Positions 1 through 7,474 of a stretch of DNA of 10,342 nt are shown in pieces. The notes under the pieces are model-generated. The model saw only the letters and a program-made list of their open reading frames with translations. It did no database searches and had not been told where the DNA came from. Origin of the DNA: an uncultured Roseburia sp. (GTDB lineage: Bacteria; Bacillota; Clostridia; Lachnospirales; Lachnospiraceae). The stretch is taken from NCBI GenBank assembly GCA_947652855.1, contig CANTEO010000074.1, positions 1 through 10,342 on the forward strand, written 5' to 3'. The stretch's first letter is position 1. Every line of letters starts with the position of its first letter. The translations under genes and the position numbers were made by a program.

Positions 1-42
1 GTCTGTGCCTGGCGCTGTCCGCCAAATGCCAAGGCTGTATCT

Positions 43-56
43 GAAAATGGATTTCT
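43..56 (+). repeat. Intergenic repeat block, copy 1
   Basis: The 14-mer GAAAATGGATTTCT is identical to bases 4216-4229. A second shared block, CTGTGCCTG, lies upstream of each copy (3-11 and 4202-4210), 31 bases away here and 5 bases away at the other site. Both copies sit in the leader region ahead of a + strand gene. It may be the remnant of a dispersed intergenic element or chance; two copies in 10 kb cannot decide. Confidence 0.35.
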
Positions 57-124
57 GCGCTTCTTTCTGTTATGCTTGAATGAGGATCTATGTGGTTAAG
101 CATCATTTATTAAGGAGGTAAGGC

Positions 125-451
125 ATGAAAAAATTTGACGCCGAATATCAATTGCTCGAAGGGATGCGTCAGGACGCATATTTTCCTGATTTTTTGGTAG
201 GCAAAATAGAGGGCCTGTTGAAGACGGTGATTGATTTCTTAGAGATGGGAGAACGGGATTTGGTCGCGGTTCAAGCCAAGCTTGATGAAATGACGGCGGC
301 GATAAATACTATGCAGGAAGAATTTGAGGAAAATGACAGTGAATTGGAAACTGCCGCAAGGGAGAGCATTGCGGAAACGGTGGAATACGTCTTAAGGTGG
401 TTTCAGATTGAGCTGGACGTGGAGGACGCGCTTAGGGAACGGGAATGGTAA
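125..451 (+). CDS. DUF5713-like small acidic protein
   Basis: This encodes a 108-residue, strongly acidic, probably all-helical cytosolic protein with no signal peptide or membrane segment. The pattern of an N-terminal YxxLEGMRxDxYFPDFLVxKI stretch, a central EEFEENDSELETAARE stretch and a C-terminal REW matches my memory of the DUF5713 family, whose function is unknown. Family members are about this length, so the gene looks complete. The start is well supported by GGAGGT at 114-119, five bases before the ATG. No strong sigma-A promoter is visible in the 124 upstream bases, so it may be transcribed from beyond the left edge. It is separated from the next gene by 196 bases that contain that gene's own promoter, so it is probably not in its operon. 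I cannot assign a reaction. Confidence 0.75.
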   Translation: MKKFDAEYQLLEGMRQDAYFPDFLVGKIEGLLKTVIDFLEMGERDLVAVQAKLDEMTAAINTMQEEFEENDSELETAARESIAETVEYVLRWFQIELDVEDALREREW

Positions 452-518
452 CGGGCGGATGTCTCCGAAGGATTTGGGGAACAACGGAAATTGACGCTGT
501 TAAAACTGCATAAAATAG

Positions 519-547
519 TTGTAAAATTGCATGAAATTTAGTAGAAT
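519..547 (+). promoter_or_regulatory. Sigma-A-type promoter of the EF-G-like gene
   Basis: A -35 box TTGTAA (519-524) and a -10 box TAGAAT (542-547) are separated by exactly 17 bases in A/T-rich surroundings. Transcription would start near 554, leaving an untranslated leader of roughly 95 bases before the ATG at 648. I see no terminator or known riboswitch fold in that leader. Confidence 0.6.
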
Positions 548-647
548 ATAACCATGGCGTCAAGAGGGCATACCATAACTTTTACATAGACACTGCGCGC
601 CTTCCAAACGCAAAAATTCTGTTAGAGACCAGATTGGAGGATATGCT

Positions 648-2735
648 ATGAATGTTTACACGACTGAAAAAATTCGCAACGTGGCGCTTTTTGGACACGG
701 CGGCTGCGGGAAGACCAGCCTGACAGAGGCGATGGCTTATCTGTCCGGCCTCACGTCCCGCATGGGAAAGGTGAGCGACGGGAATACGATAAGCGACTAC
801 GACAAGGAAGAGGCGAAGCGCCAGTTTTCCATCAACGCCTCGGTTGTCCCAATCCTTTGGGAAGGGGCGAAAATCAATATCCTGGACACCCCGGGATATT
901 TTGACTTCGCGGGAGAGATGGAAGAGGCGGCGTCCGTGGCCGACGCGGCGATTATCGTCGTGTCCGGCAAGGCGGGAATTGAGGTCGGGACCAAGCGGGC
1001 ATGGGAGATCTGCGAGAAATATAAGCTTCCAAGAATGGTGTTCGTGACAGATATGGACATAGACGAGGCAAGCTTCCGTCAGGTCGTGGAGGATTTGCAG
1101 AGCCTGTATGGAAAGAAAATCGCGCCGTTCCATCTTCCGATCCGCGAAAACGGAGAATTTGTCGGCTATGTCAACGTCTTGCAGCAAAGGGCGAAGCGCT
1201 GGACCAAAGACGGCGGCATAGAAAAGGCAGAGGTGCCGGAATATTCCAAGGAAAATCTCGGGCTTTGCAGGGAGGCCCTGATGGAGGCGGTCGCAGAGAC
1301 GAGCGAGGAATTTATGGACCGGTATTTTGGCGGCGAGGAGTTTTCGGAAGATGAAATCCGTCAGGCCCTGCGCGTCAACGTGGCGGACGGGAGCATCATC
1401 CCTGTGCTGATGGGCTCCAACCTCTTGGCGAGGGGCGTGTACACCCTGCTGGTGGACATCGTGAAATACCTTCCTGGCCCGGACAGGCGCAAGTGCGCGG
1501 GGATCAACGCAAAAACCAATGAAGTGTACCAGGCGGATTACGACTTTGCGAAGCCAAAGAGCGCCTATGTGTTTAAGACGATCATGGATCCGTTCATTGG
1601 GAAGTATTCCCTTATCAAAGTCAATTCCGGCGTGCTTAAGGCCGACGACGTCCTTTTCAACCATCACAAAAATGTGGAAGAGAAAATCGGCAAGCTTTAT
1701 GTGATGCGGGGGAACAAGGCGGAGGAGGTCAAGGAGCTTCACGCGGGAGACATCGGCGCGCTGGCGAAGCTGACAGGCACTGCGACGACGGACTCCCTCT
1801 CCACAAAAGCGAACCCCATCCTCTACATTCGGACAGCCATGCCCACGCCATACACCTATATGCGTTATAAGGCGAAGAACAAAGGCGATGAGGATAAGAT
1901 TTCTCAGGCACTTCAGAAGCTGACGGCGGAAGACCTGACGCTAAAAAGCGTCAATGACAGCGAGAACAGCCAGACGCTCCTTTACGGCATGGGAGAGCAG
2001 CATTTGGACGTGACAGTGAGCAAGCTCTTGAACAAATATAAAATAGAGGTTGTCCTGTCTAAGCCAAAGGTCGCGTTCCGGGAGACGATCCGCAAGAAAT
2101 CCGACGTGGAATACAAATACAAAAAACAGTCTGGCGGGCATGGGCAGTACGGCCATGTGAAGATGACGTTTGAGCCTTCCGGAAATTTGGAGGAGGCATA
2201 TGAATTCGATCAAGCCGTAGTCGGCGGAGCAGTGCCGAAGAACTATTTCCCCGCAGTGGAGAAAGGCGTCTCAGAAGCGGTATTGCGCGGGCCTCTCGCC
2301 GCGTATCCGGTCGTTGGGGTAAAGGCGCTGCTCTACGACGGCTCCTACCATCCGGTGGACTCCTCGGAAATGGCGTTTAAGACCGCCGCGAGGCAGGCGT
2401 TTAAAAAAGGATTTTTAGAAGCCTCCCCCGTTCTTTTAGAGCCGATCGTCTCCTTAAAAGTGCTTGTCCCTGACGCTTATACGGGGGATATCATGGGCGA
2501 CTTGAATAAGCGGCGCGGAAGGGTGCTTGGCATGAATCCGGCAGACGGCGGAAAGCAGGAGATCATTGCGGACGTTCCAAGCATGGAGCTGTTTGGATAC
2601 AGTACAGACCTTCGCTCCATGACAGGCGGCGCAGGCGACTATTCCTATGAATTTGCAAGGTATGAGCAGGCTCCTTCGGATATCCAGGAGAAGGAGATCG
2701 CGGCAAGGGCAGAGAGCTTAGAGAGCGGCGAATAG
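648..2735 (+). CDS. Elongation factor G-like GTPase (EF-G paralogue)
   Basis: This 695-residue translational GTPase has the complete EF-G layout: GTP-binding domain (about 1-290), domain II (about 300-390), domain III, domain IV and a C-terminal domain V. Visible motifs are P-loop GHGGCGKT (16-23), G3 DTPGY (80-84), the domain IV stretch SGGHGQYGH, the loop with YHPVDSSEMAF, and the domain V stretch GDIMGDLNKRRG. EF-G drives translocation or ribosome recycling with GTP. Here, however, the G4 motif NKxD reads TDMD (134-137), the G5 position reads GSN (256-258), and the switch I RGITI region reads RQFSI (58-62). This points to an EF-G2-like paralogue seen in many Clostridia rather than the str-operon fusA; no rpsL, rpsG or tuf is nearby. 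A tetM-type resistance protein is less likely, given the EF-G-like domain IV. The start is fixed by GGAGG at 636-640, seven bases before the ATG. Confidence 0.9.
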   Translation: MNVYTTEKIRNVALFGHGGCGKTSLTEAMAYLSGLTSRMGKVSDGNTISDYDKEEAKRQFSINASVVPILWEGAKINILDTPGYFDFAGEMEEAASVADAAIIVVSGKAGIEVGTKRAWEICEKYKLPRMVFVTDMDIDEASFRQVVEDLQSLYGKKIAPFHLPIRENGEFVGYVNVLQQRAKRWTKDGGIEKAEVPEYSKENLGLCREALMEAVAETSEEFMDRYFGGEEFSEDEIRQALRVNVADGSIIPVLMGSNLLARGVYTLLVDIVKYLPGPDRRKCAGINAKTNEVYQADYDFAKPKSAYVFKTIMDPFIGKYSLIKVNSGVLKADDVLFNHHKNVEEKIGKLYVMRGNKAEEVKELHAGDIGALAKLTGTATTDSLSTKANPILYIRTAMPTPYTYMRYKAKNKGDEDKISQALQKLTAEDLTLKSVNDSENSQTLLYGMGEQHLDVTVSKLLNKYKIEVVLSKPKVAFRETIRKKSDVEYKYKKQSGGHGQYGHVKMTFEPSGNLEEAYEFDQAVVGGAVPKNYFPAVEKGVSEAVLRGPLAAYPVVGVKALLYDGSYHPVDSSEMAFKTAARQAFKKGFLEASPVLLEPIVSLKVLVPDAYTGDIMGDLNKRRGRVLGMNPADGGKQEIIADVPSMELFGYSTDLRSMTGGAGDYSYEFARYEQAPSDIQEKEIAARAESLESGE

Positions 2736-2748
2736 CGGCTGCTTCTGC

Positions 2749-2782
2749 AAGGCCAGGCAGCGGCGCGGCTGCTTGGCTTTAT
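2749..2782 (+). terminator. Intrinsic terminator after the EF-G-like gene
   Basis: Arms 2749-2761 and 2768-2780 pair over 13 positions, including two G-U pairs, around the 6-base loop GGCGCG. The core is GCCAGGCAGC with GCTGCTTGGC. A short T-rich tail (TTTAT) overlaps the base of the stem. It lies 13 bases beyond the stop codon, which fits the end of a single-gene transcript. Confidence 0.7.
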
Positions 2783-2866
2783 CGCTCATTAAGAATAAAA
2801 AACAGAAAAAGGCGGCAAGCTATCAGTTAGAATGACGGATACCTTTCAGGGAAATGGGGTTTTGAC

Positions 2867-4192
2867 ATGAGAAGGGACACGAGGAGAAGGAAATTTTTTG
2901 CCGTGCTGTTTATTTTTGTTTTTCTGATTCAGGAGCCGTCCCTTTCAAAAGCAGGGTATTTTGAAAGGGACGTATATTTTGTGAATCAGCGGGCCTTGTC
3001 ATACAGCTTTCAAGCGGGGGACGCCGCAGGCTTTGCGCCGCAGGCGGCCGGCGCGTTTGCCGTGCAGTATTGGCTGAATGGGGGAAGGAACGCGAAGGGG
3101 AACCCGCTGGAATACAGCCAGGAGGATTTGCCGATTGTATTGGATATCCCCACGAAAGAGGGATATAATTTTGCCGGCTGGTATACAGACAGCGGCTTCT
3201 CCAAAAAAATAGGGCGGATTGACGAAGGGGAGGCCAGAAACCATAAGCTGTACGCCAAATGGACCAAATGCATTGACAGCAGCCAGAACTTGCAGACGTA
3301 TTCCTACCATATCGGGGCGACGCAAGACGCGACGACAAAAAAAGCGAAAAATTGCAGCTATGGCTTTCTTGAAAATGTGAAGATTCCGGGAATGCCCTCC
3401 ACCAGGGAGGAGGATCGGAAAGACAACCGGATTGCGGACACGAGCCAATGCCCGCAGGGAATCTGCTTTGCAAATGAATACCTGCTCATCAGCTCCTACA
3501 GCGGGGGCGCCGACAGGACGCTTGGCTGCATTCATGTGTTTGACAGGGAAAGCGGGGAGTACCTTGCCACGCTTGGCATGAAGGAGCGCAGCCATTTGGG
3601 AGGGCTTGCGTTTGACGGTGAGAGCGTTTGGGCCTGCAATTCCAACAGCAGCGCACTGGAGCGCATACCATATGCGTTCATCAAGCAAGTCGCCTCCTGT
3701 ATGCCGCAGGGCATTGTGGACTGCTCAAAGCAGTTTGCGCAATACCGCGTGTCCAATGCGCCGTCCTGCATCGCATATTACGACGGCCTGCTCTGGGTCG
3801 CCACGCATACCAGGATCTTAAATTCAAAGGCAGTGGCGTATCAGGTGGAGGAAGACGGCCTTCGCCCTGTGAAAAGCTGCAGGATCCCGGACAAAGTGCA
3901 GGGAATCGCCTTTGACGAAGAGGGGGCGGTATATGTCAGCACATCGTATGGAAGGAAACAGTCATCCTACCTCAAAGTGTACGCGTCAATTGACGCAATG
4001 GATGACAGGCCAGGCCGGCCCAGGGTGAAGGTGGAGATGCCGCCCTGCTCGGAAGAGCTTGAGGTTTCCGACGGCAGCATCTATATTTTGTTTGAGTCCG
4101 CCGGTGAAAAATATTTAGAGGGAACGGACGGGAAAGGGAAAAGCACGGCCCCGCTGGACAAAATCTTAGTCCTTTCAAAAAAATCTATTTAG
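2867..4192 (+). CDS. Secreted protein with InlB B-like repeat and probable beta-propeller
   Basis: This is a 441-residue exported protein of unknown role. It has an Arg/Lys-rich N-terminus, a hydrophobic core (about 10-21) and a plausible signal peptidase site after SKA (27-29). Residues 64-134 look like one Listeria-Bacteroides (Flg_new, InlB B-type) repeat, ending in the typical GYNFAGWYTD and LYAKWTK. From about 165 to the end there are recurring strand patterns such as QGICFANEYLLISSY, LGGLAFDGESVWACN, PSCIAYYDGLLWVATH and VQGIAFDEEGAVYVSTS, suggesting an NHL or YVTN-like beta-propeller of about five visible blades. There are about a dozen cysteines after the signal peptide, many for an exported protein. 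I see no LPXTG motif, transmembrane tail or lipobox, so how it stays at the surface is unclear; it may be released. The ribosome binding site is weak (GGGG at 2856-2859) and no clear promoter is seen. The gene may be expressed at a low level or under specific conditions. Confidence 0.8.
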   Translation: MRRDTRRRKFFAVLFIFVFLIQEPSLSKAGYFERDVYFVNQRALSYSFQAGDAAGFAPQAAGAFAVQYWLNGGRNAKGNPLEYSQEDLPIVLDIPTKEGYNFAGWYTDSGFSKKIGRIDEGEARNHKLYAKWTKCIDSSQNLQTYSYHIGATQDATTKKAKNCSYGFLENVKIPGMPSTREEDRKDNRIADTSQCPQGICFANEYLLISSYSGGADRTLGCIHVFDRESGEYLATLGMKERSHLGGLAFDGESVWACNSNSSALERIPYAFIKQVASCMPQGIVDCSKQFAQYRVSNAPSCIAYYDGLLWVATHTRILNSKAVAYQVEEDGLRPVKSCRIPDKVQGIAFDEEGAVYVSTSYGRKQSSYLKVYASIDAMDDRPGRPRVKVEMPPCSEELEVSDGSIYILFESAGEKYLEGTDGKGKSTAPLDKILVLSKKSI

Positions 4193-4215
4193 GCGCTCTG
4201 CCTGTGCCTGTGGCG

Positions 4216-4229
4216 GAAAATGGATTTCT
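4216..4229 (+). repeat. Intergenic repeat block, copy 2
   Basis: This is an exact match to the 14-mer at 43-56, with the companion block CTGTGCCTG at 4202-4210. It lies between the stop codon of the secreted-protein gene and the pyk promoter. Confidence 0.35.
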
Positions 4230-4241
4230 CTGATTTAATCC

Positions 4242-4270
4242 TTGAAAAGCGCAGCGCAATAGGATAGAAT
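4242..4270 (+). promoter_or_regulatory. Sigma-A-type promoter of pyk
   Basis: TTGAAA (4242-4247) and TAGAAT (4265-4270) are separated by 17 bases. The expected start of transcription is near 4277, about 50 bases ahead of the ATG. This is a near-consensus promoter, as expected for a glycolytic gene. Confidence 0.7.
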
Positions 4271-4325
4271 ATTACCGAATTCCATACGGAAATGAATTTG
4301 AAAGAACAGGAGCAGAGGATGAATC

Positions 4326-5741
4326 ATGAGAAAAACGAAAATTGTATGTACTTTAGGCCCGGCGACCGACAAAGACGATGTGCTGGAAGAGCTGATCGTG
4401 AAGGGGATGAATGTCGCCAGGTGCAATTTTTCCCACGGAAGCTACGAAGAGCACAAAGCAAGGATTGACCGCGTAAAAGAGCTGCGGGAGAAGCATCATA
4501 TGCAAACGGCCATCATGCTTGACACCAAGGGGCCGGAAATCCGGCTAGGGACGTTTAAGGAGCATGAGGCGGTTTTGGAGGAAGGGCAGAAATTCACGCT
4601 GTATACGGAGGAACGGGAAGGGGATTCCGACGGCATCTCCATCACTTACCCAGACTTATGCAAGGACGTCTCCGTCGGCTCCACCATTTTAATTGACGAC
4701 GGCTTGCTGGAGATGGAGGTCGTGGAGCTAAAGGAAGGGGAAATTGTCTGCCAGACAAAGAACGGGGGCAAGATCTCTGACCGTAAAGGCGTGAACGTGC
4801 CGGACGTGATATTGTCCATGCCGTTCTTAAGCGAAAAAGACAAAGAGGATATGCTGTTCGGCATCAAAAACGACGTGGACTTTATCGCGGCGTCCTTTGT
4901 CCGAAGGGCGGACGATATCTTAAAGATGCGGAAGTTCTTAAACGATCACGGCGGCTATGACATACATATCATAGCGAAGATCGAGAACAGGGAAGGCGTG
5001 CAGAATATTGATGAGATCCTGGAGGCGGCTGAGGGCGTCATGGTCGCCAGGGGAGACATGGGCGTGGAGATCCCTTACGAAGAGGTTCCCGTGATACAGA
5101 AGCTGATGATTAAGAAAGGCATTGAGGCTGGCAAGCAGATCATTACGGCGACGCAGATGCTTGACTCCATGATGAAAAACCCGAGGCCGACAAGGGCTGA
5201 GACAACGGACGTCGCGAACGCGATTTATGACGGGACGGGGGCGATCATGCTTTCCGGAGAGACGGCGGCAGGATTGTATCCCGTGGAGTCTTTAGAGACG
5301 ATGGTGCGGATTGCGGACCGCACGGAGCAGGATATTGATTACAGGAAACGCTTCTTTTCCAGGGATCGGAAGGCAAATCCTGACGTCACTGACGCAATCT
5401 GCCATGCGACCTGCACGTCTGCGCTTGACCTAAACGCAAAGGCAATCGTGACCGTCACAAAGAGCGGGCATTCCGCGCGGAATATCGCAAAATACTGCCC
5501 GCCCTGCGGCATCATCTGCGGCGCGACGGAGGAGAAAGTGGCGCGGCAGCTCAATCTGGTATGGGGCGCTGTCCCAATCATCTTAGAGAAGCAAAAAGAT
5601 GTATTCGAATTGTTTGACCATGCCTTAGAGGAGGCGGAAGAGCAGGGCTATCTTTGCAAAGGGGACATGACCGTCATCACCTCAGGCGTTCCGATCGGAG
5701 TGTCAGGGACGACGAACATGATAAAAGTGCAGACTGTATAA
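4326..5741 (+). CDS. pyk: Pyruvate kinase
   Basis: The 471-residue product catalyses the last ATP-forming step of glycolysis, converting phosphoenolpyruvate and ADP to pyruvate and ATP in the cytosol. Visible signatures are KIVCTLGPAT at the N-terminus, R32-x-N34-x-S36-H37 of the active site, DTKGPEIR (66-73), the B-domain stretch IDDGLLE (123-129), the signature IAKIENREG with catalytic K218 and metal ligands E220 and D244 (ARGDMGVE), and T276 in TATQMLDSM. The C-terminal allosteric domain is present. The length fits the short form, without the extra PEP-utiliser domain found in Bacillus enzymes. Cysteine 33 stands where many enzymes have Leu or Phe (VARCNFSHG). AGAGGA at 4314-4319, six bases from the ATG, supports the start. 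The gene has its own promoter, so it is probably monocistronic. Confidence 0.97.
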   Translation: MRKTKIVCTLGPATDKDDVLEELIVKGMNVARCNFSHGSYEEHKARIDRVKELREKHHMQTAIMLDTKGPEIRLGTFKEHEAVLEEGQKFTLYTEEREGDSDGISITYPDLCKDVSVGSTILIDDGLLEMEVVELKEGEIVCQTKNGGKISDRKGVNVPDVILSMPFLSEKDKEDMLFGIKNDVDFIAASFVRRADDILKMRKFLNDHGGYDIHIIAKIENREGVQNIDEILEAAEGVMVARGDMGVEIPYEEVPVIQKLMIKKGIEAGKQIITATQMLDSMMKNPRPTRAETTDVANAIYDGTGAIMLSGETAAGLYPVESLETMVRIADRTEQDIDYRKRFFSRDRKANPDVTDAICHATCTSALDLNAKAIVTVTKSGHSARNIAKYCPPCGIICGATEEKVARQLNLVWGAVPIILEKQKDVFELFDHALEEAEEQGYLCKGDMTVITSGVPIGVSGTTNMIKVQTV

Positions 5742-5755
5742 GAATGCTCTCCTCA

Positions 5756-5784
5756 CGGCGCAGGCGGCGGGGCAGCCTGCGCCG
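5756..5784 (+). terminator. GC-rich hairpin after pyk, possible terminator
   Basis: A perfect 10-base inverted repeat, CGGCGCAGGC (5756-5765) with GCCTGCGCCG (5775-5784), encloses a 9-base loop and begins 14 bases after the pyk stop codon. It lacks a T-run, so it is not a classical intrinsic terminator. It could be a weak terminator or a stabiliser of the transcript 3' end. It lies between pyk and the sporulation promoter. Confidence 0.5.
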
Positions 5785-5811
5785 CGCTTGCCGTTGAATT
5801 TCAGAAACTTG

Positions 5812-5839
5812 TCATAATCGAAAACCCTGTTCATACAAT
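5812..5839 (+). promoter_or_regulatory. Sigma-E-type (mother-cell) promoter of spoIVA
   Basis: TCATAAT (5812-5818) and CATACAAT (5832-5839) are separated by 13 bases. This matches the known sigma-E pattern of an ATA-containing -35 box, a 13-14 base spacer and a CATACA-T -10 box. spoIVA is a known sigma-E gene in Bacillus subtilis. Transcription would begin near 5846, so the in-frame ATG at 5838 lies upstream of the message. Confidence 0.8.
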
Positions 5840-5874
5840 GTATAAAGTATTTTGCAAAACTTACATTGTTATGG

Positions 5875-5881
5875 AAAGGGG
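5875..5881 (+). promoter_or_regulatory. Ribosome binding site that fixes the spoIVA start
   Basis: AAAGGGG lies seven bases before the ATG at 5889 and 13 before the next ATG at 5895. It selects 5889 over both 5838, which is not transcribed from the sigma-E promoter, and 5895. Confidence 0.65.
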
Positions 5882-5888
5882 TTTTTAT

Positions 5889-7376
5889 ATGGAAATGGCT
5901 TCGGATAAAGAGTTTAATCTTTACCGCGATATCCAGCAAAGGACGGGCGGCGAGATTTATATTGGCATTGTAGGGCCGGTACGCACGGGGAAGTCCACCT
6001 TCATTAAGCGCTTCATGGATTTGATGGTGATTCCGAACATGGAGGACGAAAACAGCAAGGCGAGGACAATTGACGAGCTTCCGCAGTCCGCTCAGGGAAA
6101 GACCATTATGACGACAGAGCCCAAATTCATCCCAAAGGACGCCGCCACGATCCGCCTTGGCGGAGACAGCGAGGTGAAGGTGCGTCTGATTGACTGCGTG
6201 GGCTATATGGTAGACGGGGCGGCGGGGCATATGGAGGGGAACAGCAAGCGCATGGTGAAGACGCCATGGTTTGACTATGAAATCCCATTTGTGGACGCGG
6301 CATCTATCGGGACGCAAAAAGTAATCAAAGACCATTCGACCATCGGCGTCGTCGTCACGGCAGACGGGTCGTTTGGGGAGCTTGCCAGGGAGAATTATAT
6401 CGCCGCTGAGGAAAAGACCATAGGCGAGCTAAAGACGTTGGGAAAGCCGTTCGTAGTCGTGCTGAATTCCGAAAAGCCTTACAGCGAAGAGACGGTGAAG
6501 CTTTCTGAGCAGATGATGGAGCAGTATCAAACGCCTGTCATCCCGGTAAGCTGCGAGCAGCTGCGCAAAGACGACGTCAACCGCATTCTGGAAAGCGTCC
6601 TGCATGAATTCCCGATTGTGAAGATGGAGTTTTATATCCCAAAATGGGCGGAAATGCTGCCAGCGGGAAACCGCATGAAAGAGTCCGTCATTGAAAACGC
6701 GCGCGCCATCTTGCATTCCGTGACAAAGGCCAAGGATATCAGCCAGATCAAAAAACAGGACGATTCAGAATATATCGCAGGGATCCATCTGGATAAAATG
6801 GATTTGGCGCAGGGGCTTTTGAAAATTAAGATCGAGATGGAAGACAAATATTATTACGAGAACATCAGCGAATTGACGGGCGTTCCCATTCAGGGAGAGT
6901 ATCAGCTGATCTCCCTGATTAAGGAGCTTTCCGCGCAGAAAAATTCCTATGAAAAAGTCGCGGACGCAGTCAACGCGGTGCAGATGAAGGGCTATGGCGT
7001 CATTCACCCGCAGCTTTGCGACATCACCTTAGAGGAGCCGGAGCTGATCCGGCACGGCAACAAATACGGAGTCAAATTAAAGGCGACGTCGCCTTCCGTA
7101 CACTTAATCCGCGCCAATATTGAAACGGAGATCGCGCCGATTGTCGGCAATGAAGATCAGGCCAAAGACTTAATCGCCTATATTAAAGAGGGCCAGAACA
7201 CGCCAAACGGCGTTTGGGACACAAACATTTTTGGCAAATCGGTCGGAGAGCTGATGGAAGACGGCATTCGAAGCAAAATCTCCATGATGGACGATGAATG
7301 CCAGATGAAGCTGCAGGACACCATGCAGAAAATTGTCAACGACAGCAACGGCGGGCTTGTCTGCATTATCATTTAA
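5889..7376 (+). CDS. spoIVA: Stage IV sporulation protein A, coat basement-layer ATPase
   Basis: The 495-residue product matches SpoIVA, which hydrolyses ATP to polymerise on the outer forespore membrane as the platform for the spore coat, anchored by SpoVM. The Bacillus subtilis protein is 492 residues and similar throughout. Visible motifs are Walker A GPVRTGKST with K35, the sensor threonines in TIMTTEPKF (T75, T76), Walker B VRLIDCVGY with D102, and the conserved HSTIGVVVTADG and GKPFVVVLNSEKP stretches. The C-terminal part keeps the EPELIRHGNKYGVKLKA stretch and the ending GGLVCIII, needed in the family for membrane docking and polymerisation. All key residues are present, so it should be active. 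It is expected to be expressed in the mother cell from the sigma-E promoter just upstream. The frame is open back to 5838, but that start is inside the -10 box, so 5889 is chosen. It is flanked by terminator-like hairpins and is probably transcribed alone. Confidence 0.96.
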   Translation: MEMASDKEFNLYRDIQQRTGGEIYIGIVGPVRTGKSTFIKRFMDLMVIPNMEDENSKARTIDELPQSAQGKTIMTTEPKFIPKDAATIRLGGDSEVKVRLIDCVGYMVDGAAGHMEGNSKRMVKTPWFDYEIPFVDAASIGTQKVIKDHSTIGVVVTADGSFGELARENYIAAEEKTIGELKTLGKPFVVVLNSEKPYSEETVKLSEQMMEQYQTPVIPVSCEQLRKDDVNRILESVLHEFPIVKMEFYIPKWAEMLPAGNRMKESVIENARAILHSVTKAKDISQIKKQDDSEYIAGIHLDKMDLAQGLLKIKIEMEDKYYYENISELTGVPIQGEYQLISLIKELSAQKNSYEKVADAVNAVQMKGYGVIHPQLCDITLEEPELIRHGNKYGVKLKATSPSVHLIRANIETEIAPIVGNEDQAKDLIAYIKEGQNTPNGVWDTNIFGKSVGELMEDGIRSKISMMDDECQMKLQDTMQKIVNDSNGGLVCIII

Positions 7377-7387
7377 CCCGTTCTTTT

Positions 7388-7429
7388 AAGTGCGTATCTT
7401 TTAAATGCATAAGATGCGCGCTTCTTTTT
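7388..7429 (+). terminator. Intrinsic terminator after spoIVA
   Basis: A 13-base stem (7388-7400 with 7411-7423, two G-U pairs) encloses the loop TTAAATGCAT and is followed by CTTTTT. It begins 11 bases after the stop codon. This is a classical rho-independent terminator that separates spoIVA from the next operon. Confidence 0.85.
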
Positions 7430-7474
7430 GCGTGTCAGGCAATGCCTTGCCGGCTAGATTTTTTTCAAAAAAGA

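Noticed and set aside
491..516. Alternative promoter TTGACG ... TAAAAT before the EF-G-like gene
   Set aside because: The spacer is only 14 bases; the TTGTAA-17-TAGAAT pair just downstream is a better fit.
582..1742. 386-codon open frame on the minus strand
   Set aside because: It lies almost entirely antisense to the clear EF-G-like gene. It has no domain I recognise and a His/Arg-rich composition typical of a reverse-frame shadow.
2999..3688. 229-codon open frame on the minus strand
   Set aside because: It is antisense to the secreted-protein gene, whose signal peptide, repeat and ribosome binding site are coherent on the + strand.
5838..5888. N-terminal extension of SpoIVA from the ATG at 5838
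   Set aside because: The ATG overlaps the sigma-E -10 box, so it would not be in the transcript. The extension has no counterpart in SpoIVA of Bacillus subtilis, and a good ribosome binding site precedes 5889.
5703..6335. 210-codon open frame on the minus strand
   Set aside because: It overlaps the end of pyk, the sigma-E promoter and the conserved ATPase domain of spoIVA in antisense, with no family resemblance.
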